64,000 nt of DNA from Babylonia areolata (lineage: Eukaryota; Mollusca; Gastropoda; Neogastropoda; Buccinidae), in assembly GCF_041734735.1 (NCBI RefSeq), contig NC_134876.1, positions 85,945,732 to 86,009,731 on the forward strand. The letters run 5' to 3'. The notes beneath the pieces were generated by a model. That model saw nothing but the letters and a program-made list of their open reading frames with translations, was not told the origin of the DNA and did not search any database. The position numbers and the translations under genes are program-made. Below are positions 12,001-25,667 of this stretch, piece by piece (position 1 is the first letter of the stretch; the number at the start of each line of letters is the position of its first letter).

Positions 12001-15000
12001 AGTCCCAGAAATGGTTCTCTCATTTTTTTCCAAGACTTTTCCAGACTTCCATGCCTCTGTACAGACCCTGCATATGATGGAGTAACTATGACAGTCACAC
12101 AAAAGGTGCAAACACACACACACTTTCACCCATACAGTTTGTAAATGATGCTATTCAGTTTGATCATGTGCCTTTATTCTGATCAGCTGTGTTGTCAAAT
12201 ACTGAGTTTGTTCTGAGAGGTGGAGTTCTGAATGAAGTTTTTAGACACTGACATACAGCCGAAAAGAAAAAGAAACGTGGAAAGGCCTTATAAAGACATG
12301 CATTCAGTAAGGTGATAGAGTGCATAAGGTGCATCCCATGAATTTAAAGAAAAAAGTTACTTAGAATACATAATGGGCACGCATATCCGATAATTTGAAA
12401 ATCCTTGAAAGTGAAAGTCCACCACATTACTGGAGCAGATCGACCCTAGATATTGTTTACTGAGTGGTGATGTCAATTTTGGAAACTGGATCAGAATTCA
12501 AGTTGTTTTCATTTGCTTCAAGACTCTCTTCTCTTACTCTCTTTGTCTGCTCTGTTATTGTTTTGTTTTTTCCATCATCAGGCGTCAGCTTGTTCAGTTT
12601 CAACCATTCAGAAGCATTCAATCAAACCTGCACTGTCGTCATTCCCAAGTGCATTTAATTGTTAGATCAGAAGGACAGAATCAAGTCTACTGGCTCTGCT
12701 TCGTCCTTACAGCATTCTTGCTTCACATTTTCAAAACTAATGGCAGGCAATTAGTTCACTTTCAAAATGACTATTTTCACACCATAAATGTATCCGCAAC
12801 TCCGATGCTGCTCTCTTTTTTTTTCGTCCTAAAGGTGAATCAAGACCACGCCCACTTTACATTTTGGTGTCATACGTGATTTGGTTTCAATTTGGTACAA
12901 TGGTAAACTTGGTAAGCTAAATATCAACAATGTTGAATGAAAAAGCGGTAAGACTGAAGCCTGTACATGTTGCTATTTAGTTTGATCAAGTGCTTTCATT
13001 TTGATCAGCTGTATTGTCAAATATTGGATTTTGTTTTGAGAGGTGGAGGTCTGAACTATGTTTTTTGACACTGATAGGGTGCATACAGCCGATAAGATGC
13101 ATGAGTCAGATCTGAGTAAAAAAGTTGCGCCTTACAGGCTGGAAATTACATTACTTGTTTAAATGAAAAGGTCAGAAATATATTGAGGTGCAGTTCTAGA
13201 AATGAAATGAATGCCGGAACGAGAGATCTTGTACTCTATTCTCTGTTCAACAGGAAATCCAGTGTAAATCTTACAACAACAACAACAAAAAGAGGTGTGA
13301 AATGTCGAGACTTATGTGCCTAAAAATCTAGTTGAATTGCAAAATTTAGAATAGTTTGATGAGAAGTTTGAGGAGTTTCAGTCGACAGCCAGCAAGACAG
13401 ACATTGAACAGTCTAGTCTGGACAAAATACATGCACAAACTAATGTCTTGTTTGCTTTTAGTATGAGTTATAAGTGAATGGGGCTGATGCGTCGGAGTTC
13501 AAGCCATGCAGTCAGGCATGTTTTTGTTATTGACTGATGCACCGAAAAATTCTGACTGAAGTAAAAGCCAGGATCACACACACAACCAGAGCATGAGATG
13601 GCTGTGTTTTCAAGCTGCATGGCATTTTCAAGAAGACAGGGAGCAGAGAAGAGTCTCCAGAGAGGACAACTGCAACGCTTCTGTCTTATCATCAGTTTCA
13701 GTTGTCTGACATCCATAATTTAACTTCTGAGACACTGTCTAGAACTTGAAGCGACTGAAAAAGATGGCTGCTGTTTGAAGGTGAGTTGGAATAGTTAAGC
13801 TAGTTAAGCTATCATCTGCATATTTTAATGAGAGACAGAGTGAATCAATGAGATGTGTCTGAGGGGTTGAAGTATGAAAAATACTGACCCTAAAACACAT
13901 CCTTTAGAAACATAAAAATACAACTTTAGGTGTTTTAGAATGTTTGATTCCATCTATGACAGTTTTTCCCTTCTGAAAGATAGAGCAAAACAAGTTTCAA
14001 TTCCAAAAAAAAACTTCTGGAAGTGAATAAACAAATTTTCTGGGATTGATTGCATCAAAGGCAGCTGAAAGGTCCACAACAAGGGAAGTATGCAGCCTGT
14101 GTCTTGAACAAGAGAAAAAAGGCAAAAATAATTTGAAACACAGAGCAGAACACTGAGCAGTATCAAAAATCCTGTCCACTTTGCTTTCTAATCCTGTCTG
14201 CTTCACTTTCTCCACCATTCGTGGGTTGCTGAGAAAATGCCAACATCACAGCATACCCCCCAACACCCTCCTCCACATGCATACACAAAGACAGGGGTTA
14301 TTACATAGACAGACATTATTACATAGACTTACTTTCTGGAGACTGACGAGACAATGGTCCTGTGTACTGACACTTGGGGGTGGAGGCCCCGGTGGCAGTG
14401 TTGGTGAAGAGGTCAGGGGGGTGAAGCAGCATCTCCTCAGCCAGCTGCTGGGCCAGGTGACAGGCCTCCTTGGTGTGGCCGTGGGCATGCAGCGCCTCTG
14501 CCCTGGCAAACAGGATCTGCAACATAAAGCAAAACTTCACAACTGAGAGTTAAACATCTGTCTTCAAGTTGAACTTCCAACATAAAGCAAAGCTTCACAG
14601 TTAAGAGTCAACCATCCTTCTTCAAGCTGAACAGCTACAATTAACATTCTGTTGTGTTTTGGGTTTTTTTTTGTTTTTTTTTCCCCAACTTTGACTTGGA
14701 AGAAAGCTGTAATTGTAAAAGGAGTAACTGCATGTGGAGCTGCTTCAAAACTACCAATAGTTGCCTGTTGTCATTCAAGTTATGTGCAAGACCAAAGCCA
14801 GTCTGGAATACAGCTTAATGCTGTATCACTATCCAGTATCTGGCCCACAAGTAACACTATAACAGCAAGGGGGGAAAAAAGTAAACTGGTTTTTGAAACA
14901 GATGCTGTGAATACCTAGGATTTAGTTACATATTTAAGCAGATTTTCTTTTTATTTTGTAATAAAAAACAACAACAAAGCACCGTGAATTGATCTGTCAA

Positions 15001-16001
15001 CCCATATCTACACTTAGAAGTAGTGTTTTTAGCACTGATAAAGAATACTTCGCTGTATTAAATCACTGAACAGTAAGTTGAATTCTTTTTCCAAATGGAA
15101 TAAAGAAATTGACAGCATCAGTTTCCTTTCAATTTGTTCATTATCAGAAAATAACTTAATAAGTTTTTGTAAGTTAAACATTGTGTGCTGGGATGAAAAT
15201 GTTCCTCCAAAATCCTCTCAAAGTGAGCAATATTTCACTGTCTTACTAATGCGTAAGGTCATGCATGTTAACATCAAATCTACCAATAATTTAACCTGTT
15301 AGTTTTTACTGACTTTACAACATTCAAACATAGAAATTTCACAACCAAAACTCTAAACGCTTGTCAAAAACACCACATAGAAACTGACATGGTGGTGGAG
15401 TAGGAGCTGATGAAGACATTTTTCAATATTTTGTTTTACTTTTATTTACTTATTTCTATTGTAAGACACACATTCAAACATTTCAGTAAATATATTCCTT
15501 TTATTCCTATCTTTAATAAACAGATGATAGGCCAAAAGCAAAAGGTCTACCACACATATACATGAGTGTAAAACAAAACATTCTTGTATCTTGTCTTTTT
15601 AAAAAAATTTTTTTATTCATCTTGTCAAGAGATCCAATGAAATTTTGAAATTTATTTTCACTAGACTATTCAGACTCATGTCCTATTACATGACAGGATT
15701 CTGCTGCTCCTGACACATGTATGCATCAATGTATTGTATTTTCTTTACTTGTATACTATTACTAATACTAATGATTACTAAGCAGACACAGTACAATTTT
15801 AAGTAAAATTGATACAAATGGCTACTATTACTGTTAGTTTATGTGTAGGGTAAAACTATAAATGCACTGCTGTTCTAAAATTTGTGAAAAATATAAGTTT
15901 CTATAACAATAAAATGATTGAGGAAGCATATATATACTGCTTCAAGCGCCCTTCCCAGATGTGCATTTTCATTATAATTGGAGTTCAACTTCAAGGAAAT
16001 A

Positions 16002-16060
<59 letters not shown>

Positions 16061-19015
16061 CACCAAATTTGGTGTCTTGAAACTGACAAAGAATTTCCAC
16101 AGAAAGTCAATTTGTTAAAGTTTAAATAATTATCAACCATGTTGACTCGCTTCTGTCATATTATCTAACCAAAAAATCACACACAAACTTCCATCCACAA
16201 GAACGAAGAATCTTAAAATCATACGTCGAATCATGTGAAGCATTAACTAGTCAAATTAATCATTCAACACCTGACTGACTGAGATTATTTTTACTTCTAC
16301 TTTTTTCTTTTGTAGTCAAGTAGATGCGATAATTCAGAAAAAAAAAAAAACAAAACAGTGCTCATGACACAGTCTGGACTGGGATGGGCAATAAAAACAA
16401 TAAACAACAACAACAACAACAAGAAAAAGAGAAATAATCTTGGAATTTTCCCCTTAGTCATGCACTGAAGAGATCATCTAACAGAAGGAATGCAATCCAT
16501 CATCAAATATTCTGGAGAATATGGTTTCAACAACTTGAGTTGTTTCCCATTAAACTATCTGATGAAGCCAGTTTTCAATGTCTGAAAAAAGCTCAATGCT
16601 ATACATATTCAGTAGGCATATACACAGGCCAAACCATACAAAATAGTGGATGCACATAATGCTAATAAATACATCAAGTGGCTGTTGAAAAATAGATATC
16701 TCAAACTTAATCAACAATTAAAACACACACACACACACACACACAAAAGGACAGGAAAACATGGTCCATTTCAGAAAAAATAACATCAGTCTTCAACTTC
16801 CTGTTTCTTGTGACAGAGAAAAGGCTGCCTGACCAAGTAAAAGCACCTGTGTCTCATATATCTCTAGATATTCCTTTTCAGCTTATGCCTTGTGAACTTG
16901 GCATTGGAGAACCTTTGCTAAGACCACGCAGCAATATCTGGTGAATGTATAACTTTTAGATAATCCACTCAAGAGGGGAAGATACAGCATGAGAAATAGA
17001 AAGTAATAAAGGGGGTGTCCACTGTCATTAAATAAACTCTGACATGAATTAACAAAACTATACAAATGGGAGATACTGCTTATCAAGCTGCTGTGTGAAT
17101 ATATGTCGATGTGTATCTGTGAGTGTGATTGCTTGCTGTTGTTTGTGTGGTCTCTTGACAACACAACATTAACAGCTCTGTGTAGACATGGAGATGTGCA
17201 ACAACAACAACAACAACAAAAATGATAGTAAGGAAGGGGAAGATGGGTGGGAACGATGGGAGAAAAAGCAATACTGTGGAAAAAATACAAGGATCAATAC
17301 ATGAAGAGACTTAGTAAAAAGAACCAACACTGAATACACTTCTTGAAAATGCAACTTTACTTACCTCCTGCACATTCTCCATTTTCTTCAGGCCAGAGAA
17401 GAGGTTGGGCTCATCGGACTTCTCCTTTTTGCGCTTGTCCATGTCCCCCACTTTGGCCTTGGTGTCGTAGAAGTACATCTGATACTCGTCACTGGACTGC
17501 TGGGACTCAGAGGAGGGGTCCACATTATTCACAGCACCAGCAGCACCACCACCACCACTGGCTGCTGCACCTTTGGGCTGACTAGAATCTTTGGCACTGA
17601 GATCATTGGAGGGTGTGGGTTTGGTGGGTGTGGTATCCTCTGTGGAACTAGTGGGCGTGGGTTTGACCTTGTCCTTGCTGCCTTTACCTGATGCTGCACC
17701 AGATGGCACCTGTGCCATGCACACAGCCCCCTCCTCCTGGACCTCCTCAAACACCTCCACTTCCTGTGGGTCATGAGATCTGAGCAAAGAATTTCTGTGT
17801 CGTGCCTCCACTGCCTCCGCTGGAGACATCTCCGGTTCATCCAACGAGTTGCTGCGGGAATGGAACCCTTTCGTGTTGTCTAAACTAGAGTCTGAGTCCC
17901 TAAAATGCCGGTTCTCTGGCTCACAAAAACCTTCCGAGCCAGAGCTGGCAGCTCCGTCGTTAAGGCAAGAATCTCGTCGAGTGACAACTCCTCGCACTTC
18001 CATCCTGCCTGCCCGAGACCGAAGTTCCTGAGATCGTTGGGAATGAGCAAGGTTTCTGGAATTGTCTGTGCTGATGATGTCTTCAGAACAGATGGTGACC
18101 GGCTGAACACGGGAGGGCTTCTTCACGTCCCCACCGTCATGAAACTTGGAGCTGAAGCGGTAATTCCAGCGCTGGCCATCCTTGCTGGAGTATGTCACCC
18201 CTGGGATGGGATAGTCCTCCCATGTCAGCTGACACGCTTCCATGGCCGGCTTGAAACCTGAGAAGTTCTCCATGTCCGCCTTCTTGATGGTGTTGGAAGC
18301 GTTCCCTGAGCTTGAGTTTCTTGCCTTCCGCACCTGTAAGCACAGACCACGACTGCTGACTGTACAATTTACTACTGACACTGAACACAGAGACAAGAGC
18401 TGTATTTTTGTGACCTGGGTTCACATACACATCAATGCAGCACATTTTGTATTATGGTTTTCACACACTGAAGGATCTATTGAAGAACCTTCATAGGTGT
18501 ATCATTCGTCATTTCTCTGACAACAAAAATTTTTCTTTATTCTACATGCAATAGCCAATATCAAAAACAAAGTTCCACAGTTTGTCATAATTCTTTTCAT
18601 ATAAGTAACGGGGAAATTAGAAACCAAGTTCCACATTTTAACTGAAAATTTAAAATGTACTCTTCTTTTCTCTTAGTCTCTCTTTTCTTTTAACATTTCA
18701 TCTCTTTTTGTACATTACAACAAGAAAGCAGTCTGACCTTTTCCACAGTGCTGACATGCCACTCTCTGAACTTGGTGCACAGATCATGCCGTTGTGAGGG
18801 GGACAGACGAGGGTTTAAGGCTGCCAGTCGCCACAAGGCCACGATTTCCTCACACAGGCTGGCTGCAGCGTGCTGGGTAGCACTGGCAGAGCTGTTGTTG
18901 CTGCGACTTAGATGCATACTGTTGTTGTTGGTGGTCGAGGCTTTTGTCACAAACCACCAGATCAGGATCTGTGAATTAATCAACATGCAATCAGTTTTTG
19001 TGTACAGAAAGCTGG

Positions 19016-19079
<64 letters not shown>

Positions 19080-22010
19080 AGCCTGTCACAGGTGCGTATT
19101 GTTCATAAATCAAGGTGTGGATCTAAATGAAAAACAGGTAGTTGACATCAATGCAATGGAAAAACACAACTACAACTAAAATAATAAAGACGTTGTTGGA
19201 TGTTGATGATGGAGACTGAGATAATGCAAATGGCAGATCTTGCATTGATTGCACTGCAGATGAAATAAGACTATGATCCTGAATGAATAAAATCCGATTT
19301 GCCTTAGTATGGTCAGGGAATGCTGGACTTAGCTCAGTATCTAAAGAGTGTGGGTAAAATTAAGGAATCTTCTTTTTTTAACAAATAAGGAAAAGTTTCA
19401 CTAATGTGTCATGTTACATGATAAAAGGAAATTTTCTTCTCTGAACCCTGTTCTGTTACTGTCTCCACTGAAGAAACACTGCCTGCTTCTATCAGTACCA
19501 CCACAGAAAACAAAAACCTGAGGTAGCTTAAAAATAAACATTCATTTTTTTATGAGTTTCTGCAATGATCTGGAGGAACATTTTAGCTTCTGTGGTCATG
19601 GTCATACATGTATTGTTTGCTATGGAAACAAATGACAGCCACATAAAAAAACAACAACAAAAGCCTGGAAAGGAATTAAACATGGACTTGGAAAAGGGAT
19701 TCATCACTTCATGAGCAGTACCACAGAAGTGTTTGTAATCCTCATGAAGTTGGATGTGCTTTGGTAAGTTACAAATAACCCCTGTAGTCCGTCCAAAATA
19801 AGTTAACAATTCGCACGTCTAAAATTTTTTTTTTTTTAATTGTAAAAATAGTTTTTCAAAAAGCATCTAACTCCTCCTCACCTGTTCGCACTGCATGACC
19901 TCATCCGTGAGGATCTCCAGCAGAGGGATGGAGTTGCTGTCTGTGCGACGGAACATCTCACGCACTATGGACAGGAGGTTCCACATGCCTTCTGGCTCCC
20001 GCCCACGCAGAGGACGCAACAGACTCTGCCACTCCGCTGCTGCTGGGGGAGCACTTGCTGACAGGTAGTTGACATCACTGCACAGGTAAATAAAAAAAAT
20101 AAAAAAAGTGATTGATGAACGTTAATGGTGTGAAGACTGAGACAGTAGAAAGGGTAGAAGGGGGTGGACACAGGATGCTGTCAGAGGATGCAAAAGACAA
20201 CAAAATGTGCATACTCAAAGACACAAACATACTCAAACATCTACAAACACACATCACAGACACAACCACACACATCACAGACACAACCACACAGGTAACG
20301 CGTCCGCCTAGGAAGCGAGAGAATCTGAGCGCACTGGTTCGAATCACGGCTCAGCCGCTGATATTTTCTCCCCCTCCACTAGACCTTGAGTGGTGGTCTG
20401 GACGCTAGTCATTCGGATGAGACGATAAACCGAGGTCCCGTGTGCAGCACGCACTTAGCGCACGTAAAAGAACCCACGGCAACAAAAGTGTTGTTCCTGG
20501 CAAAATTCTGTAGAAAAATCCACGTCAATAGGAAAAACAAATAAAACTGCACGCAGGAAAAATTAAAAAAAAAAAAGAAAAGAAAAAAGTGGGTGGCGCT
20601 GTAGTATAGCGACGCGCTCTCCCTGGGGAAAGCAGCCCGAATTTCACACAGATAAATGTGTTGTGATAAAAAGAAATACAAATACAAAAATACATGCATA
20701 TAAAATGAACATATAAGCAGGAGAGATAGAGAGGAGTGGGGGAGAGAGGAGGGCAGGTAGATATGCACACTGAATTCAAATAGATGTTGTACTTGCTTTC
20801 TGATTTAAATGCAAAAGTTATATGCAAGGGCAGACAGAGTACATAAAACATGACATGACGATGAATCACTCTGTATAATTTTCTCTCAATGTACACAAAT
20901 CATGCTATGTTTTTTTTAATATTATCGTTTTTCTCCTGTTTGGTTTCTGCAAAACATAGGTTTCCTTGCAATACATATCTAAGATAAATTGAAACTTATC
21001 TTTACTGAAGCCCAGATATGGAAAAGTTAACATAATGATGATGGCACCAAAACAGAAAGTTACTATAATGACTCAAGCTCCTATTCACAAATCATCGCAT
21101 AATTGGTTTTTTACCCTCCATCACTTTAATGCTTAAGCAGAATGTACATCTGCTTATTTAAGTTTTTCAGTCTGGCTGTTTTGTCTGCTACAGAAAAACA
21201 AGAAGAAAAAAGTACCTAAACACTATGGGTGATGGGACACAGAACTTGACTAGAGTTTTCTTGATGTTTTCATGCAGCGTGGCTTCATCCAGACACCAAG
21301 AGGTCTGCTCATTGGCGGAGGGCCCTGCAGTTGGATCTGTGGACACAAACAAAACATAAAAAAACATGCCACAATAGGAAAACATGCACAAGCACTCAGC
21401 GCAGAAGCAGACAGTACAGTGAAGCTGCCTGAAGTGTGGGGAAAAAAAACATAAACCTGGGTAACTGAACCAAAAGACTAGAAAAGTTAAAACTGTAAAA
21501 TATCACCAACTCTACAGCAAGTGATACGTTCCAGTTTCATGCAATATAACTTGTAGACACTCTACAGTAACAAGATATTCATTAGCTTTTTAATTCTTGG
21601 GTATTTTAAATGAAAGTAAGAGTGAGGTACGTGGCTGAGTGTGTGTTTATTTTTTGTGTGTGTGTGTGTGACTTTGAGGGTGTGGGGAAGGATGGGGAGA
21701 GTGAATGCCTCTCCCAACTTTCATCTGTGGAATCAGTGGAAAAGATACTATATCTTACATATATTCATTATTCTAGCCTGAATGAGCCTATATTCTTATG
21801 TTTAAATAAAAAAAAAAAATCAAATCTATTCACTTTGTAACTTCAGGTCTTCTGAGACACATCTTCAATTGCCTGCTTGAGATGTTTAAAACATAATAAT
21901 TCTATGTACCTTTCTTTTTATTTCAGATGATAAAAAAAAAAAAAAAAATCCCTGAAACTAAGGCTGGTTCTCCCCCCCTCCACCCCCCCCCTCCCCCCCG
22001 CCCCTACCCA

Positions 22011-22047
<37 letters not shown>

Positions 22048-25000
22048 CATATAAATGAAATGGAAAAGATATGAGAGTAGTGTTTCCATGAAGGTATGTA
22101 ATGCTCCAACATGAATCCCTGTCCCTACCCGGAGCTCCTCCCACAGTGTTCATGGCTGTCTCTTTGCAGGACAGCAGTTCATCCAGCAATCGCTGAGCTG
22201 TGGGCAGAATCTGAAAACACACCACAATCCTTTGTCACAATATCTATTGTGTCATGATTATTGATACTTGGTTATTTATAAGTTATGCAGTGCCTACCTT
22301 CAGTCAAAAGACCAAGCCCTTAGCAGTTTGCAAACACAAAGTCATTTCCACAACAACTACCTACACACACACACACATACATGGGTTTTACAACAAAATT
22401 TTGCTAGGGACAACCATCCTGCTGCCGTGGGTTCTGTTATGTGTGCTAAGTGCATGCTGCAAACTAGACCTTGGCTAATTGTTTTATCCAAATTACTAAT
22501 GTCCAAACCACCACTCAAGGTCCAGTGGAGGGCTCAGGGAAAAATTTTCTGGCAAGTGTAGGATTCAATCCTGCACCCTCAGATTCTCTTGCTTCCTATG
22601 TGAATGCATTACCACTAGGCCACTACACCAATCAGCTGGTGCTCTTCTCCAGCACAACAGGATGGGACAAGAAATGACACTGCTACCCTCATCGCATTGA
22701 CCCCATCTGTCTCTGGGTGGCTGCATAAGGCAATTCAAAACAAAATGAAGTGAAACTAAACTTGAAATAAAGCCCATTGTTTTCTTATTCTAATGTTCAA
22801 CTTCAAAAACACAGTTAAAAGCCACAGTAAGTCTAGAAATGTTCACTTATAAGCACGAAGAAGGAATGCTGGCAACAAATCTTTACTTAAAAGAAAAAAA
22901 AACAGATGAAACCATAACGAACGCCATAGATCAAAACCAGTAAAGTCACTTAAAATTTCTATGGAGCAAAACTCAACATTTCTGCTGCTGCTCTTCGTGA
23001 CCATAGTGATATATATATATTCAATGACAACATTGAAAAAAAACAACAGCAAAAGAGTTCCTATAATCCATACCTGCTGAGGCAGCTCACTGATGAGGTA
23101 CTGGGCAAACTTCTGCAGCTGATCTCTCTTCAGCTGGGACAAGGACTCCGACACAGGGGCGCGCAAAGTCACCGACAGGCCCTGTCAGCCATGCACAATG
23201 AATCGCATTACATTGGGTCATTGTGAATTACTGAACGGCTGGAAGTGAGCTGGGCCAAAAACTTACAATCTTGAACAAGAGTATCGGTTTGAATGTGGGA
23301 CATGTAACATGTCAGAGGGTCGGAAGGGAGTCAGGCCACAAATTAGAACCCTGACTGAGAGTCTAGTGGCCTGGAAGGGAGTTAGGCCAAAAATTACAAT
23401 CCTGACTGACAGTCTGGTGGGCTGGAAGGAAGTTAGGCCAAAAATCAGAACCCTGACTGACAGTCAAAAATGTTGGAAGGGAGTCAGACTGAACATAACG
23501 ATTCTAATTTATGGTACAGGTCCAAATGTAGGACATTCTGTATACATGTATGTGGGATACTGTAAGGTGTTACAATATTGGGAGTGAGTGAGGCTGAAAA
23601 TAACAATATCAACTAGCAATACAGGTCTCCATGCGGAACCTTATTATATGTTCAGAGGGTTGAAAGAAGTTAGGCTAAAAATTACAATCTCGACTAATAG
23701 TATAGTTCTGTATATGAAACAATGTAACATGCTGGTCGGCTGGAAGGGAGAAGCATTTGTCTGAGTCTCTCTATTAATGTTTCTGTGCATGTGTGCTTAC
23801 ATGCATACACATGAGTGTGTTCCCCAGCATCACAACAAAATCAGTAAGTTACTTTACACAAAATGAAATTTAAAAAAAGCGACAACAAAAATGTTACAGT
23901 ATACATCTTTTCCCCCACTGAACTGAACAACCACACACAGAGGAACACAGGCAACAGAGAATCAATTTTTGACATAAAAAAAAAGCCACAAGGATGCACA
24001 GTTTGCACCAATGGGTCAGGGTACAGTACATGAAATCGAAACTCAAGTTTCAGAGGTCACCTGGTGGATACGGAACAGGCAGAGGGCCACAATGTGGCAG
24101 CACCAGGAGGCGTTGCAGTTGCAGCTACAGGAGCAGGAGGAGATGCGGCGCCGGTCAAACACCACGGCCACATTGTAGCTGCCTTTGCCCTGACCCCCCT
24201 GGTTGAAGTTCTGCGGGGCATTCACTGTGGCACTCAGATGGAACCCTGGGCACAGCAGTGTCAAGGAATTTCAAAAACAGTGCCCCAAGTAATTAGAATC
24301 GGGGATGTCAGTACTACTGATAGTATCCCTGCCATTTCCAGGGCGCTTTGGCTATTCCTTTGTCCTGTTTCTTAAGATGCTGATGATTTCTTAAACATCT
24401 ATTTTGCAGGAACTGTCAATCAAAACAAAAACAAAAAAAAGTGTGAATTTGAAAACCATTTTGTCTTATTAACATACACGTTTAATACATTATCAGATGT
24501 GAATTTATAAGCTACCAATAGTTTGTCACAGGAATGGAATCCAAACCTTTCCAGTTAGTTTGTACTTTACTTAGTTAAAGATGATCAGTGTCAATATCAG
24601 TAGCTCAAGGAGGCATCAATGCGTTTGGAAAAATCCATATACGCTACACCACATCTGCCAAGCAGATGCCTGACCAGCAGCGTAACCCAACGTGCTTAGT
24701 CAGGCCTTGAGGTAAAGATGAATGATTTCAAACCATGATCCAAACAAAAACATTTGAATTCAACATCCACAAGACCTGACACTGATCTTTAACCTTCTCC
24801 TTCCTTCATTTTTTTCACATCATGTTTTAAAAGTTAAAGAAAAGTTCACAAAAGTTTGTTATTTTTTTTCAAAGTTACCTTTTTTTTCCAGAGAAAGTAC
24901 AGAAGTTAAATTACTCGAAAGCTACATAAAGGGGAACTGCAGCAAGATCTTAACCACTTCTTTCAAATATTGGACAGATGTAAACAACAAGATCAAAGCA

Positions 25001-25624
25001 CTGAACATTTTATCAATACATGTATGCTCAAACTTTTCTACAAAATTTAACAGTCTGTCTGTCAAACTTCAGTTTCCATGTGCTTTACCTATCTGCAGGG
25101 CATCTTTAACTGCCCGGGCTTTGTACAAATGTTCTCCCTTGGTGAACTCATCAGCACTGCCATTGGCCAGACACGAGTAGAGTCTGCAACAGAAAAAGAT
25201 ACTGACTGTATGGAAAAGAAAAGACATTGATGGATTTCACTGTGACTATGGATTAATTTTCTTTGTGGAATAATGGACGTTGCAAAAAGTCATGCTGAAA
25301 TCACAAAGCTACAAAACAAAAACTATTTATTAGCACATAATGAGATACTGAGCAGCATGGCACTGAATAATGTAAGAATGGAACATCCTTGGCAGCTGTT
25401 TGGTGTAGGTGTGCATGCAGTGCATGTGTTTGCTTGCACATTTATTTCTGTATGTGTATGCATGTGTGTGCATGAGCAATCTGTAAATGAGAAATCTGTT
25501 CTTTTGCTTTTTCGTTCATGGGCAGCGATTCCCACGTTCACTTGCACACACACACACACACACACACGCACACACACACACATAAATATATATTATACAT
25601 ATATATATATATCGAAAGAGACAC

Positions 25625-25667
<43 letters not shown>

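Larger units (their letters stand above)
14517..17364 (-). other. ZSWIM8 intron 10
   Basis: 2.8 kb of AT-rich sequence with the acceptor-side duplication, (TA)n at 16006 and (AC)n at 16723. No gene seen. Confidence 0.85.

Noticed and set aside
14045-14080. VVDLSAAFDAIN as part of a host protein
   Set aside because: It is followed by a YADD motif and LELRRIS in the order of L2-like reverse transcriptases, so it is a LINE remnant.
20320-20352. Possible true tRNA gene (B box GGTTCGAATCA)
   Set aside because: No matching acceptor stem and the A box is decayed; continuous with a SINE body.
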